The translations under genes were made by a program, and so were the position numbers. 64,000 nt of DNA from Agromyces albus (GTDB lineage: Bacteria > Actinomycetota > Actinomycetes > Actinomycetales > Microbacteriaceae), in assembly GCF_004134825.1 (NCBI RefSeq), contig NZ_SDPN01000006.1:62001-126000 (forward strand), given 5' to 3'. This document shows positions 1 to 6,926 of the stretch, piece by piece. Below the pieces are notes generated by a model. It saw only the letters and a program-made list of their open reading frames with translations. It was not told where the DNA came from and searched no databases. The first letter of the stretch is position 1; the number at the start of each line of letters is the position of its first letter.

Positions 1-158
1 CGTTTGCGCGTCTCCCACTTCGCGAGAACCTTCGAAGCCGTGTACCTGCGGAATCCGTCGACCACGTGCGTACCGAGCACTTCGTCGCCGACCTCGACCG
101 ACCACAGCGGCTGTTGTCTACCGTCTGCCATCGTGATCGAGGTCTCGGGACCGAGGCA
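1..158 (-). other. N-terminal part of an intein inside the radical SAM cysteine motif
   Basis: From codon 76 of the host gene the protein changes from radical SAM sequence to CLGPETSITMADG...PLWSVEVGDEVLGTHVVDG. The order Cys1, then T-x-I-x-x-x-D-G, then V-x-V-G-D-x-V matches intein block A and the Hint fold. The insertion point is the third cluster cysteine, so that residue belongs either to the intein or to the +1 extein position. The domain continues off the left end, so block B, any homing endonuclease and blocks F/G cannot be judged. Confidence 0.8.
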
Positions 159-383
159 GTAGGCACAAGCATGGGTGCAGCCCCTGTAGGGGTTGATGGT
201 CCAGCCGAAGGGCATCGCGGACTGGCCCGGAACTTTGTTGAGCGCGGACTTCGCGAGAACCTCGTGGAACGTCACCCCGGCGAAATCGGGGGTCTGCACC
301 GAGCGCACGAGGTTGTTGAGCTTCGCGAGGCCCGGCAGCGCGTCGGACTGCTCCACGCCGAGTTCCTGCCCGCTCCACCTCAT
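1..383 (-). CDS. Rv2578c-family radical SAM protein, 5' part, interrupted by an intein (partial)
   Basis: The reading frame opens at ATG 383 (MRWSGQELG) and leaves the window without a stop. It reads through NPYRGCTHACAYC, the CX3CX2C motif that holds the radical SAM 4Fe-4S cluster (Cys69, Cys73, Cys76). In the Rv2578c family this is followed by the radical SAM core. Here Cys76 is followed directly by LGPETSITMADG and WSVEVGDEVLGT, which is the N-terminal splicing block of an intein. The host protein would be active only after splicing. The family is related to spore photoproduct lyases and is thought to act on damaged DNA. An in-frame ATG at 401 is possible, but it lies inside the LexA box, and the family normally begins MRW. 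Start and family are well supported; the intein C-terminus and the rest of the gene lie outside the window. Confidence 0.85.
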   Translation of the reverse strand, partial: MRWSGQELGVEQSDALPGLAKLNNLVRSVQTPDFAGVTFHEVLAKSALNKVPGQSAMPFGWTINPYRGCTHACAYCLGPETSITMADGRQQPLWSVEVGDEVLGTHVVDGFRRYTASKVLAKWETRK

Positions 384-391
384 ACCGACAT

Positions 392-407
392 TCGAACACA
401 TGTTCGA
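392..407. promoter_or_regulatory. LexA-type SOS box upstream of the radical SAM gene
   Basis: TCGAACACATGTTCGA is a TCGAAC-N4-GTTCGA dyad, the actinobacterial SOS box. The symmetry extends to ATTCGAACA...TGTTCGAAT. It ends 8 bases before ATG 383, so bound LexA would cover the start region of the radical SAM gene. I recall the M. tuberculosis homologue Rv2578c (splB) being listed in the LexA regulon. Confidence 0.85.
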
Positions 408-472
408 ATCTGAGGCAAGCGGATGCCGCGGCGCGGCGGTTTCGAGGCGGCCGGGCGCCGCGGCATCCGTGG

Positions 473-513
473 GGTGGTTTCGATACGCCTGCTTCGCTGG
501 CTACTCAACCACC
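473..513. repeat. 41-bp palindromic repeat, copy 1 (3' end of the ABC-F gene)
   Basis: This copy runs GGTGGTTTCGATACGCC...GGCTACTCAACCACC on the plus strand. The ends GGTGGTT/AACCACC and the core GCCTGCTTCGCTGGC are self-complementary. It matches the two copies at 46043-46083 and 46088-46128. The last codons of the ABC-F gene (GTG GTT GAG TAG) lie in the repeat, so its stop codon comes from the element. It may act as a terminator between the ABC-F and radical SAM genes. Confidence 0.85.
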
Positions 514-2258
514 GAGAGGAGGCGCCCCGCCTCGAGGGCGACGCGCTCCCCCGCCCACCGGCGGCGCAGCCAGCGGTCGTGGCTCGCGATGACGACCGCG
601 CCGGGGTAGGCGCCGAGCGCCTCCTCGAGGTCGGTCGCGAGCCCGAGCGAGAGGTGGTTCGTCGGCTCGTCGAGCAGGAACACGTGCGGAGGACGTGCGA
701 TCACGAGCGCGAGCGCGAGCCGCCGTTGCTGCCCCACCGAGAGCGCGCCCACGGGGCGGCCCTCGTCGCGTGGCGCGATGAGTCCCAGGCTCGCGAGCGG
801 AACCTGCTCGGCGCGTCGCTCACCGAGCGCTCGTTCGTAGAGGCGACGTGGCGAGGCATCCGGATCGGCGAACCGCACATCCTGCTCGAGGAGCCCGACA
901 CGCAGCCCTTTTCGCCGGTGCACGATGCCGCGGTCGACGCTGAGCGTGCCCGCGAGCACGCCGAGCAGGGTCGACTTGCCTGCACCGTTCGCCCCCGTGA
1001 CGAGCAACCGCGTGAGCGGCGCCACCTGCAGCGCGCCGAGTTCGAGGCGGCCCGAGACCGCGACATCCGAGAGTTGCAGCAGCAGCCCCGACGCCTCCTC
1101 GAGCGCATGGGACCCCGACGGGATGCCCGCGAACTCCAATGGGGCGGGCGGCTTTCGCACCTGCTCCCGTTCGAGCGTGTCAAGGCGGAGCTCGGCGTTC
1201 CGCACGCGGCGCGACACCGCCTGGTCGACCCTCCCCCGCTTGAAGTGCTTGAGGAACTTGTCGTTGTCGGTCGCCGCCCGGCCGTGGTTGACGTTGCGCG
1301 CCGTCTCGACGACGCCGAGGCGAAGTCGCTTCAGCTCGTCCTGTTCGGCCTCGTACTGCCGGCGCCAGCGTTCGAGTTCCTCGGCCTTCACCGTGAGGAA
1401 CTCACTGAAGCCGCCGCCGAAGACGGTGCCACCGGCGGCCGCGAGCGCGTCGTCACGAGTCGAACCGCTCGCCGCCCCCGAGCCCGCGAGGGCGAGCGCG
1501 CCCGCGCGTCCCGGATCGAGGTCGAGGAGCCCGGTCGCGACCCGATCGAGGAACTCCCGATCGTGGCTCGCGAACACCACCGGTCCGCGCCACTCGCGGA
1601 GGCGGTCCTCGAGGAAGGCCGCGGCGTCGTCGTCGAGGTGATTCGTCGGCTCGTCGAGCAGGAGCGCGTCGGGAGCCCCGAGCAGCAGCGCCGCGAGCGC
1701 GAACCGGCTGCGTTGGCCTCCGGAGAGTTCGCCGATCGCCCGCTCGAGACCGAGCCCGGCGACGCCGAGCCCCTCGAGCAGCTCGTCACGCCGCGACTCG
1801 GCCGACCACACCTCGGCGCGTTCGGCCGCGTCGAGCGCCGCCGAATAGCGGTTCGCGGATGCCGCGGACTCGTCGTGTGCGAGCGCGGATGCCGCGGCGT
1901 CGAGCTCCCGCTCGATGGCGCGCACCTCGGCGAGCGCCGCTTCGAGCACCTCGCCGACGCGGTCGTGCGGGTGGAACGGCAGCTCTTGCGCGAGGAGCCC
2001 CGTGCGCCGAGGCCGCGAGATGCGGCCCGCGACGTGGGCGTCGGCGAAGGCGGCGGCGGATGCGGCATCCGCTCGCTCGTCACCGCTCGCGACGAGTCGG
2101 AGCAACGTGGACTTGCCCACGCCGTTCTCGCCGATGAGACCGAGCCGGTGACCCGGCGCGACCGCGAAGGCGAGGTCGGTGAAGATGCGCCGCTCGGGGT
2201 AGGAGACCGAGAGTCCGTCGGCGCGGAGATGTTGGGAATGGGAGACGTGTAGCGCCAT
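501..2258 (-). CDS. ABC-F family ATPase, probable ribosome-protection (antibiotic resistance) type
   Basis: The 585-residue protein has two ABC domains and no membrane segments, which defines the ABC-F class of ribosome-associated ATPases. Domain 1 has Walker A GENGVGKST (about residues 43-51), signature LSGGQRSR and Walker B LLLDEPTNHLD. Domain 2 has GANGAGKST, LSVGQQRR and LLDEPTNHL. The long linker contains KFLKHFKRGRVDQAVSRRVR, which resembles TlrC/OleB-type resistance proteins of Actinobacteria. ATG 2258 has GAAAGGG 7 nt upstream. The leader (2259-2525) is highly structured, which suggests drug-responsive control. The stop codon lies in a 41-bp repeat. The family is certain; the antibiotic class cannot be told, and a housekeeping ABC-F is a weaker alternative. 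Confidence 0.9.
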   Translation of the reverse strand: MALHVSHSQHLRADGLSVSYPERRIFTDLAFAVAPGHRLGLIGENGVGKSTLLRLVASGDERADAASAAAFADAHVAGRISRPRRTGLLAQELPFHPHDRVGEVLEAALAEVRAIERELDAAASALAHDESAASANRYSAALDAAERAEVWSAESRRDELLEGLGVAGLGLERAIGELSGGQRSRFALAALLLGAPDALLLDEPTNHLDDDAAAFLEDRLREWRGPVVFASHDREFLDRVATGLLDLDPGRAGALALAGSGAASGSTRDDALAAAGGTVFGGGFSEFLTVKAEELERWRRQYEAEQDELKRLRLGVVETARNVNHGRAATDNDKFLKHFKRGRVDQAVSRRVRNAELRLDTLEREQVRKPPAPLEFAGIPSGSHALEEASGLLLQLSDVAVSGRLELGALQVAPLTRLLVTGANGAGKSTLLGVLAGTLSVDRGIVHRRKGLRVGLLEQDVRFADPDASPRRLYERALGERRAEQVPLASLGLIAPRDEGRPVGALSVGQQRRLALALVIARPPHVFLLDEPTNHLSLGLATDLEEALGAYPGAVVIASHDRWLRRRWAGERVALEAGRLLSVVE

Positions 2259-2549
2259 GGGGACGCCCTTTCACGAGTGCTCCCGGGTCGCCGGCCGTCA
2301 CCGCCGAGGGCGGGCGGGCACGAACGATGCACCGAACGGCACGCCGACGGCACGAAGGTGCGGGCGGCGACCCGGGAGCGAAGGGTTGATCCCGCCGGGC
2401 ATTCGCCGTCGTGAAAGGGTGCGATCGACACTGTCGCGATCAGTGAAAAGAGCACACCCTGCAGTCAACGGCGCCTCAGGCGCGGGACGATGGGATGTGC
2501 TCACTTCATAGCGGGGTCGACGCTAGCAGAGGTTGCGGCTGGAAGCCAA
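2259..2549 (-). promoter_or_regulatory. Promoter and structured leader of the ABC-F gene, candidate translational attenuator
   Basis: On the minus strand, TTGGCT (2549-2544) and TAGCGT (2525-2520) are 18 bp apart, giving a leader of about 255 nt. The Shine-Dalgarno segment TCGTGAAAGGG (2276-2266) is perfectly complementary over 11 nt to CCCTTTCACGA (2419-2409). Between them lies a perfect 15-bp stem, 2379-2365 with 2293-2279. A GTG-started 68-codon frame (2504-2298) passes through the anti-SD and the first stem arm and stops just before the second arm. A ribosome stalled in it would free the SD. All pairings are read directly from the sequence; the mechanism is inferred. Confidence 0.6.
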
Positions 2550-2581
2550 GAACTTTCTCGAGCGCACGGACCCGCCCCGGC

Positions 2582-2661
2582 GGGTTTGCATGACATTCCT
2601 CGATTTATAGGACATGTGAGCGCGCGCACGTCCTACAAAGCGGCCTAAGTCATGCAAACCC
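2582..2661. repeat. ~80-bp two-stem palindromic element, copy A
   Basis: Outer arms GGGTTTGCATGAC (2582-2594) and GTCATGCAAACCC (2649-2661) are a perfect 13-bp inverted repeat. Inside is a second hairpin, TAGGAC (2608-2613) with GTCCTA (2630-2635), whose loop can pair further through GTG/CAC. The element lies just downstream of mqo, before the ABC-F promoter. Copy B at 29134-29209 has the same layout and many identical positions. Confidence 0.85.
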
Positions 2662-2699
2662 ACGTGGCGTCGCGACACGACGCACTCGTGCCCAACCAG

Positions 2700-4178
2700 C
2701 TACGCGGTGAGCTCGAGCAGCTTCGCGGTCTCGGTGAGGGAGGCTTCGGCGACGGCGGGCTCGGCCGACAACTGCCGGCCGAAGCTCGGGATCATCTGAC
2801 GGAGCTTCGGCTCCCAGCTGAGGAAGCGGTCGGGGAAGCAGCGGGCGAGCACATCGAGCATGATCGGCGCAGCCGTCGAGGCACCCGGCGAGGCGCCGAG
2901 AAGCCCCGCGATCGTGCCGTCGGCGCCGGTGATGAGCTCGGTGCCGAACTGGAGCACGCCGCCCTTCTCGGGATCTCTCTTCATGACCTGCACTCGCTGG
3001 CCGGCGGTGATGAGCTCCCAGTCGCGGTCTTTCGCCGTCGGCATGAACTCGCGAAGGGCGGCCATCTTCTTCGCCCGCGAGGCGAGCAGCTCGGAGACGA
3101 GGTACTTCACGAGATCGAAGTTCTTGAGACCCACCTGGAGCATCGGGCCGAGGTTGTGCAACCGGATCGAGAACGGCAGGTCGAACCAGGTGCTCGACTT
3201 CAGGAACTTCGGCGTGAATCCGGCGTAGGGGCCGAAGAGCAGTGCGGACTGGCCTTCGACGACGCGAGTGTCGAGGTGCGGCACCGACATCGGCGGAGCG
3301 CCGACGGCGGCCTTGCCGTAGACCTTGGCCTGGTGCTGCGCGACGACCTTCGGGTTCGTGGTGCGGAGGAACTGACCTGAGATCGGGAAGCCGCCGAAGC
3401 CCCTGATCTCGGGGATGCCGGAGTGCTGGAGCAGCGCGAGCGCGCCGCCGCCCGCGCCGACGAACACGAACCTGGCGTACGTGATCTTCGGCGTCTGGCC
3501 GACGAGGTGCCGCACGCGGAGCTTCCATCGCCCGTCTTTCTGGCGCTTGAGCCAGGTGACCTGGTGGTTCGTCTGCACGGTCGCGCCGCGACGCTCCATG
3601 TCGGCGAAGAGGTACTTCGTGAGTGCACCGAAGTCGACGTCGGTGCCCGAGGCCACACGGGTCGCGGCGACCTTCTGCTTGGGGTTGCGCTTCTTCGCGA
3701 GGAGCGGGGTCCACTGGGCGATGCGCTCGAGGTCTTCGGTGTACTCCATGTCGGGGAAGAGCGGCTCGTTCCGCAGCGCCTCGACGCGCTTCTTCAGGTA
3801 CTCGATGTTCGCCTTGCCCTTGACGAACGTCATGTGGGGGGTCGAGTTGATGAAGTTGTGCGGCTCGGGCAGCGCCCCGGTCGCGACGAGGTACGCCCAG
3901 TACTGCCGGCTGATCTGGAACTGCTCGTTGATCGACACGGCCTTGGCCGCGCTCACCGTGCCATCGGGGGCCTCGGGCATGTAGTTGAGCTCGCAGAGCG
4001 CGGCGTGGCCCGTGCCGGCGTTGTTCCAGGCGTTCGAGCTCTCTTGGGCAACCTCGCCCAGGCGCTCGTAGACGCGGATGCTCCAGTCGGGCTGCAGCTG
4101 CGAGATGAGGGAGCCGAGCGTGGCACTCATGATGCCACCACCGATGAGCACGACGTCGACGGATTCCTCTGAAGTCAC
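2700..4178 (-). CDS. mqo: Malate:quinone oxidoreductase
   Basis: This FAD-dependent peripheral membrane enzyme oxidises L-malate to oxaloacetate and passes electrons to the quinone pool. The 492-residue length is normal for Mqo. The N-terminal dinucleotide motif GGGIMSATLG is followed by ERLGEVAQESSNAWNNAGTGHAA, diagnostic for the family, and then ELNYMPE and FVGAGGGALALLQ. The C-terminus has GLLGASPGAS and the FAD-site region. The gene stands alone, with a palindromic element downstream. A malate synthase lies elsewhere in the window (60679-62277). There is no sign of disruption. Confidence 0.96.
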   Translation of the reverse strand: MTSEESVDVVLIGGGIMSATLGSLISQLQPDWSIRVYERLGEVAQESSNAWNNAGTGHAALCELNYMPEAPDGTVSAAKAVSINEQFQISRQYWAYLVATGALPEPHNFINSTPHMTFVKGKANIEYLKKRVEALRNEPLFPDMEYTEDLERIAQWTPLLAKKRNPKQKVAATRVASGTDVDFGALTKYLFADMERRGATVQTNHQVTWLKRQKDGRWKLRVRHLVGQTPKITYARFVFVGAGGGALALLQHSGIPEIRGFGGFPISGQFLRTTNPKVVAQHQAKVYGKAAVGAPPMSVPHLDTRVVEGQSALLFGPYAGFTPKFLKSSTWFDLPFSIRLHNLGPMLQVGLKNFDLVKYLVSELLASRAKKMAALREFMPTAKDRDWELITAGQRVQVMKRDPEKGGVLQFGTELITGADGTIAGLLGASPGASTAAPIMLDVLARCFPDRFLSWEPKLRQMIPSFGRQLSAEPAVAEASLTETAKLLELTA

Positions 4179-4247
4179 GGATTCCAGTCTAGATGCGCCG
4201 CGAGGTCACCCCTGACCGGGGGGTGATGCACGACCGGATGCCGCGCC

Positions 4248-4694
4248 TCAGGCGCCGTCGATCTGCGGCAGTCCGCGCTCGTCGAGCGGCCAGCCCGGGT
4301 TGTGCGCGAGTTCCCAGAGATTGCCGTCGGGGTCGGCGACGTAGGCGGTGTAGCCGCCCCATGCCGTGTTGGCGGCGCGCTTGGAGATCTGCCCGCCGGC
4401 GAGCACCCAGTCGCCGACGGCGTCGTCGACCTCCTCGCGCGAGGCGAAGTTGATGGCGATGGCGACGGCACGGAAATGCGGCGCGTTCGCGTGGAATGTG
4501 GGGAGGGCGGCATCCTTCGCGAGCTCGGCCGTCTCCCACAGGGCGAGCACGCCGCCGGGTGTCGCGAAGAAGGAGACGTCTCCGGGTACGGAGGACGGCG
4601 CCTCGCGCCAGCCGATGCGGTGGTAGAACGCCGTCGCCGCCTCGACGTCGGCGACCCCGAGGGTGACGAGGGAGAATCGCTGCGGAATGCCCAT
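4248..4694 (-). CDS. VOC (glyoxalase/bleomycin resistance fold) family protein
   Basis: The 148-residue protein starts MGIPQRFSLVTLGVADVEAATAFYHRIGW and carries a second repeat ending AYVADPDGNLWELAHNPGW. This is the paired beta-alpha-beta-beta-beta layout of vicinal-oxygen-chelate proteins. The metal ligands are not complete enough to choose among glyoxalase, dioxygenase or binding protein. It is the last of a short minus-strand group with the membrane protein at 4716, 21 bp upstream. Substrate unknown. Confidence 0.85.
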   Translation of the reverse strand: MGIPQRFSLVTLGVADVEAATAFYHRIGWREAPSSVPGDVSFFATPGGVLALWETAELAKDAALPTFHANAPHFRAVAIAINFASREEVDDAVGDWVLAGGQISKRAANTAWGGYTAYVADPDGNLWELAHNPGWPLDERGLPQIDGA

Positions 4695-4715
4695 GTGGCG
4701 AGCGTACCGCTGACC

Positions 4716-5135
4716 TCAGAGCGCCGCGATACCGCCGGCGATGAGCCCGATTCCCGCCGTGATGAGCGCGGCCGTGAGCGCGGCGACCCCGATCCAGAGG
4801 AGCACGATGAGCCGGTTCGGGCGCTGCGGGTCGCGGCCCGTCACCGAGAGGAAGAAGCCGGCGGGCATGAGAATGGCCGCGATCGGCACGCCGGTGCTGG
4901 CGAGCCACAGCCAGAAGCCGTCGAGCTCCGCGTGGCCGATGACCGCGAGGATCGCGATCGAGAGCACGAGGAGCACCGCGGCATGTGCGTGGCCGGCACG
5001 GAAGAAGCCCTGCTGCAGGCTGTTCACCGGCACGTGGCCGCGCACGACCCGAGTGAGGAAGTACCCGCCGCTCTCGACCGTGACGAGCGCGAGCAACAGG
5101 ATGCCGATGAGGATGACGTCTTGAGCGGACAGCAT
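4716..5135 (-). CDS. Small integral membrane protein, four predicted helices
   Basis: The 139-residue protein is almost wholly hydrophobic. Segments lie near residues 5-27 (VILIGILLLALVTV), 48-68 (HAAVLLVLSIAILAVIGH), 75-97 and 107-139. Conserved-looking polar residues sit in the loops (RAGHAHA, GRDPQRPNR). I do not recognise a characterised family. Its start is 84 bp from the divergent MerR gene, and the 44-bp dyad between them is placed to control both. It could be coregulated with, and be the main target of, that regulator. Confidence 0.8.
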   Translation of the reverse strand: MLSAQDVILIGILLLALVTVESGGYFLTRVVRGHVPVNSLQQGFFRAGHAHAAVLLVLSIAILAVIGHAELDGFWLWLASTGVPIAAILMPAGFFLSVTGRDPQRPNRLIVLLWIGVAALTAALITAGIGLIAGGIAAL

Positions 5136-5160
5136 GAGCGTCCTTTCGGGTGGGATGTGA

Positions 5161-5204
5161 TTGGATAGTTTTACTCTCCAATACTAGAGAGTGGCACTAT
5201 CCAA
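5161..5204. promoter_or_regulatory. 44-bp symmetric operator between the membrane protein and merR genes
   Basis: TTGGATAGT (5161-5169) and ACTCTC (5173-5178) are mirrored exactly by GAGAGT (5187-5192) and ACTATCCAA (5196-5204), all about one centre at 5182.5. Thirty of 44 positions are in perfect dyads. The region is AT-rich against its surroundings and sits between divergent genes, so it is best read as the MerR operator overlapping both promoters. Confidence 0.8.
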
Positions 5205-5218
5205 TGCAAGGGGTCGGC

Positions 5219-5836
5219 ATGCGCATCTCGGCACTCGCTGACGCGGTGGGGCTGCCCGTCGCGACCGTCAAGTTCTACTTGCGCGAGGGACTCCTCCAGC
5301 CCGGGGTCGCGACCTCGGCCACGCAAGCGAGCTACGACGAGTCGCACGTGCGGCGGCTGCGACTCGTGCGTGCGCTCATCGGGTCCGTCGGGCTCAGCGT
5401 GCAGCAGGCCCGTGCCATCCTCGAACTCGTCGATGATCCGGGCGACGACCTCTACTCGACGCTCGGCCGGGCCGTGGGGGCTTTGCCGCCCGCCGTGGAG
5501 CGGCGCGAGGGCGACGACCCCTACCCTCGCGCCCGCGCCGCGCTCGCCGCCCTCGGGCAGGTGTTCGACCCCGAGTACGCCGCGGTGGCGCAGCTCGAGT
5601 CGGCGCTCGCGGCTGCGGAGTCCGCCGGCATGCCGATCAGCGACGAGCGCTTGCAGGCGTATGGAGACCTGCTTCGCAAGCTCGCTGCCTTCGACCTCGA
5701 GCGGATGCCGGATGAGCCGCATGCCGCGGTCGAGTACACGGTGCTCGGCACGGCGCTGTACGAGCCCGTCGTCGTCGCGCTGCGCCGCCTCGCCCACCAG
5801 GACGAGGCTGCGCGGCGTCGCGGCATCCCCAGCTGA
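5219..5836 (+). CDS. MerR-family transcriptional regulator
   Basis: The 205-residue protein begins MRISALADAVGLPVATVKFYLREGLL, the winged helix-turn-helix of MerR proteins, followed by SYDESHVRRLRLVRALIGSVGLSVQQARAIL. The C-terminal part is an all-helical region ending in RRLAHQDEAARRRGIPS, without the cysteines of metal sensors, so the effector is unknown. ATG 5219 is preceded by AAGGGG. An in-frame ATG at 5204 lies in the palindrome and is less likely. It is divergent from the membrane protein gene and probably autoregulates through the shared dyad. Confidence 0.9.
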   Translation: MRISALADAVGLPVATVKFYLREGLLQPGVATSATQASYDESHVRRLRLVRALIGSVGLSVQQARAILELVDDPGDDLYSTLGRAVGALPPAVERREGDDPYPRARAALAALGQVFDPEYAAVAQLESALAAAESAGMPISDERLQAYGDLLRKLAAFDLERMPDEPHAAVEYTVLGTALYEPVVVALRRLAHQDEAARRRGIPS

Positions 5837-5909
5837 GGCGGCGAGCGCGGGTCACGGCCCGTCGGCCACGACGCGTGGGCCACGGGCCAGTCGGCCAGGC
5901 CGAAGGCGA

Positions 5910-6926
5910 TCAGGCCGACGCGGACGTGACCGCTGGAAGCGGAGCGTCGCCGTGCATTGCCGCTGTGACCGCCGCGACCGCTTCGCGCGCCCTGAGCAGG
6001 GCATCGGCCGTGGCGCCCGCACGACCGAGCGCGAGAAGGGCCGCTCCCACGATCGGCGCGCCGTCGAAGATCTCGATGCGCGCCGCCGGTGCCGCCGCCG
6101 CGAGCCTCGCCGCGATGCCCTCGAGCAGTCGTTCGTCGCCTGAGCGGATGATGCCGCCACCCAGCACGACCGGAATCGCACGACCGTGCAGTCCGAGCCT
6201 CGTGATGCACGCCCTCGCGAATGCGACGATCTCCTCGGCCTGCCGGTCGACGAGTTGCCTCGCGACCGCATCGCCTGCGCGCGCCGTCTCGAAGACGACG
6301 GGTGCGAGCCCGGCGAGGTCGGTGCCGTTCCTCGTGCCGAAATGGAGTTCCTCGATGAGCGCGGTCACCGAGGGCACGCCGAGCCGTTCGGCGATCGCCG
6401 CGGTCAGGGCGGTACGCGGCCCACGGCCGTCGACGTCCCGCGCTGCATGCCAGACCGCCTGTTCGCCGAGTCCGCTACCACCGCCCCAGTCCCCCGAGAT
6501 CGGGCCGAGTGCAGGGAATCGCGCGTCGGCGCCGTCGGCACGCACGCCGATCGCGTTCACGCCGGTGCCGCACACGACCGCGACCGCGTCGCGCTCATCG
6601 GTGCCGGCGCGGAGGAGCGCGTAGAGGTCGTTGCCGACGAAGTGCGGGGCGGAGGCCCAGTCGAGCCCGGCGATCGCCGCGAGGTAGCGCTCGACTTCGA
6701 TCGGCAGGTCCAGCGCCGAGAGATAGAGATCGACTTGGATGATCTCCGCATCACCCGCAACTGCGCGAACGAGGCCGTCGACGACCTCGACCGACGTGGC
6801 GAGCCCCTCGAAGTGCGGACTCGAGCCCTGCCCTCGGCGGTGCGCGACGAGCTCCCCTTCGAGGGTCAGCGCGACCGCATCGGTCTTCGAGCCGCCGCCG
6901 TCGACCGCCACGACGAGGCCGCTCAT
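5910..6926 (-). CDS. BadF/BadG/BcrA/BcrD-type kinase, N-acetylglucosamine-kinase-like
   Basis: The 338-residue protein has the ASKHA ATPase phosphate-1 motif VVAVDGGGSKTDAV at its N-terminus. Further motifs are VVCGTGVNAIGV and GPISGDWGGGSGLGEQAVW, typical of the BadF/GlcNAc kinase family. ATG 6926 overlaps the GH4 stop (ATGA), so the two genes are translationally coupled. It would phosphorylate a sugar released by, or imported for, the GH4 enzyme; glucosamine, GlcNAc or glucose are all possible. It ends the sugar operon. Confidence 0.87.
   Translation of the reverse strand: MSGLVVAVDGGGSKTDAVALTLEGELVAHRRGQGSSPHFEGLATSVEVVDGLVRAVAGDAEIIQVDLYLSALDLPIEVERYLAAIAGLDWASAPHFVGNDLYALLRAGTDERDAVAVVCGTGVNAIGVRADGADARFPALGPISGDWGGGSGLGEQAVWHAARDVDGRGPRTALTAAIAERLGVPSVTALIEELHFGTRNGTDLAGLAPVVFETARAGDAVARQLVDRQAEEIVAFARACITRLGLHGRAIPVVLGGGIIRSGDERLLEGIAARLAAAAPAARIEIFDGAPIVGAALLALGRAGATADALLRAREAVAAVTAAMHGDAPLPAVTSASA

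Noticed and set aside
423-2252. 609-codon plus-strand frame opposite the ABC-F gene
   Set aside because: Arginine/glutamate-rich antisense shadow of a gene with intact ABC motifs; no domain of its own.
2298-2504. 68-codon minus-strand frame as an ordinary protein gene
   Set aside because: No Shine-Dalgarno, Arg/Pro-rich and unlike any protein I know; kept only as a possible regulatory leader frame within the ABC-F leader.
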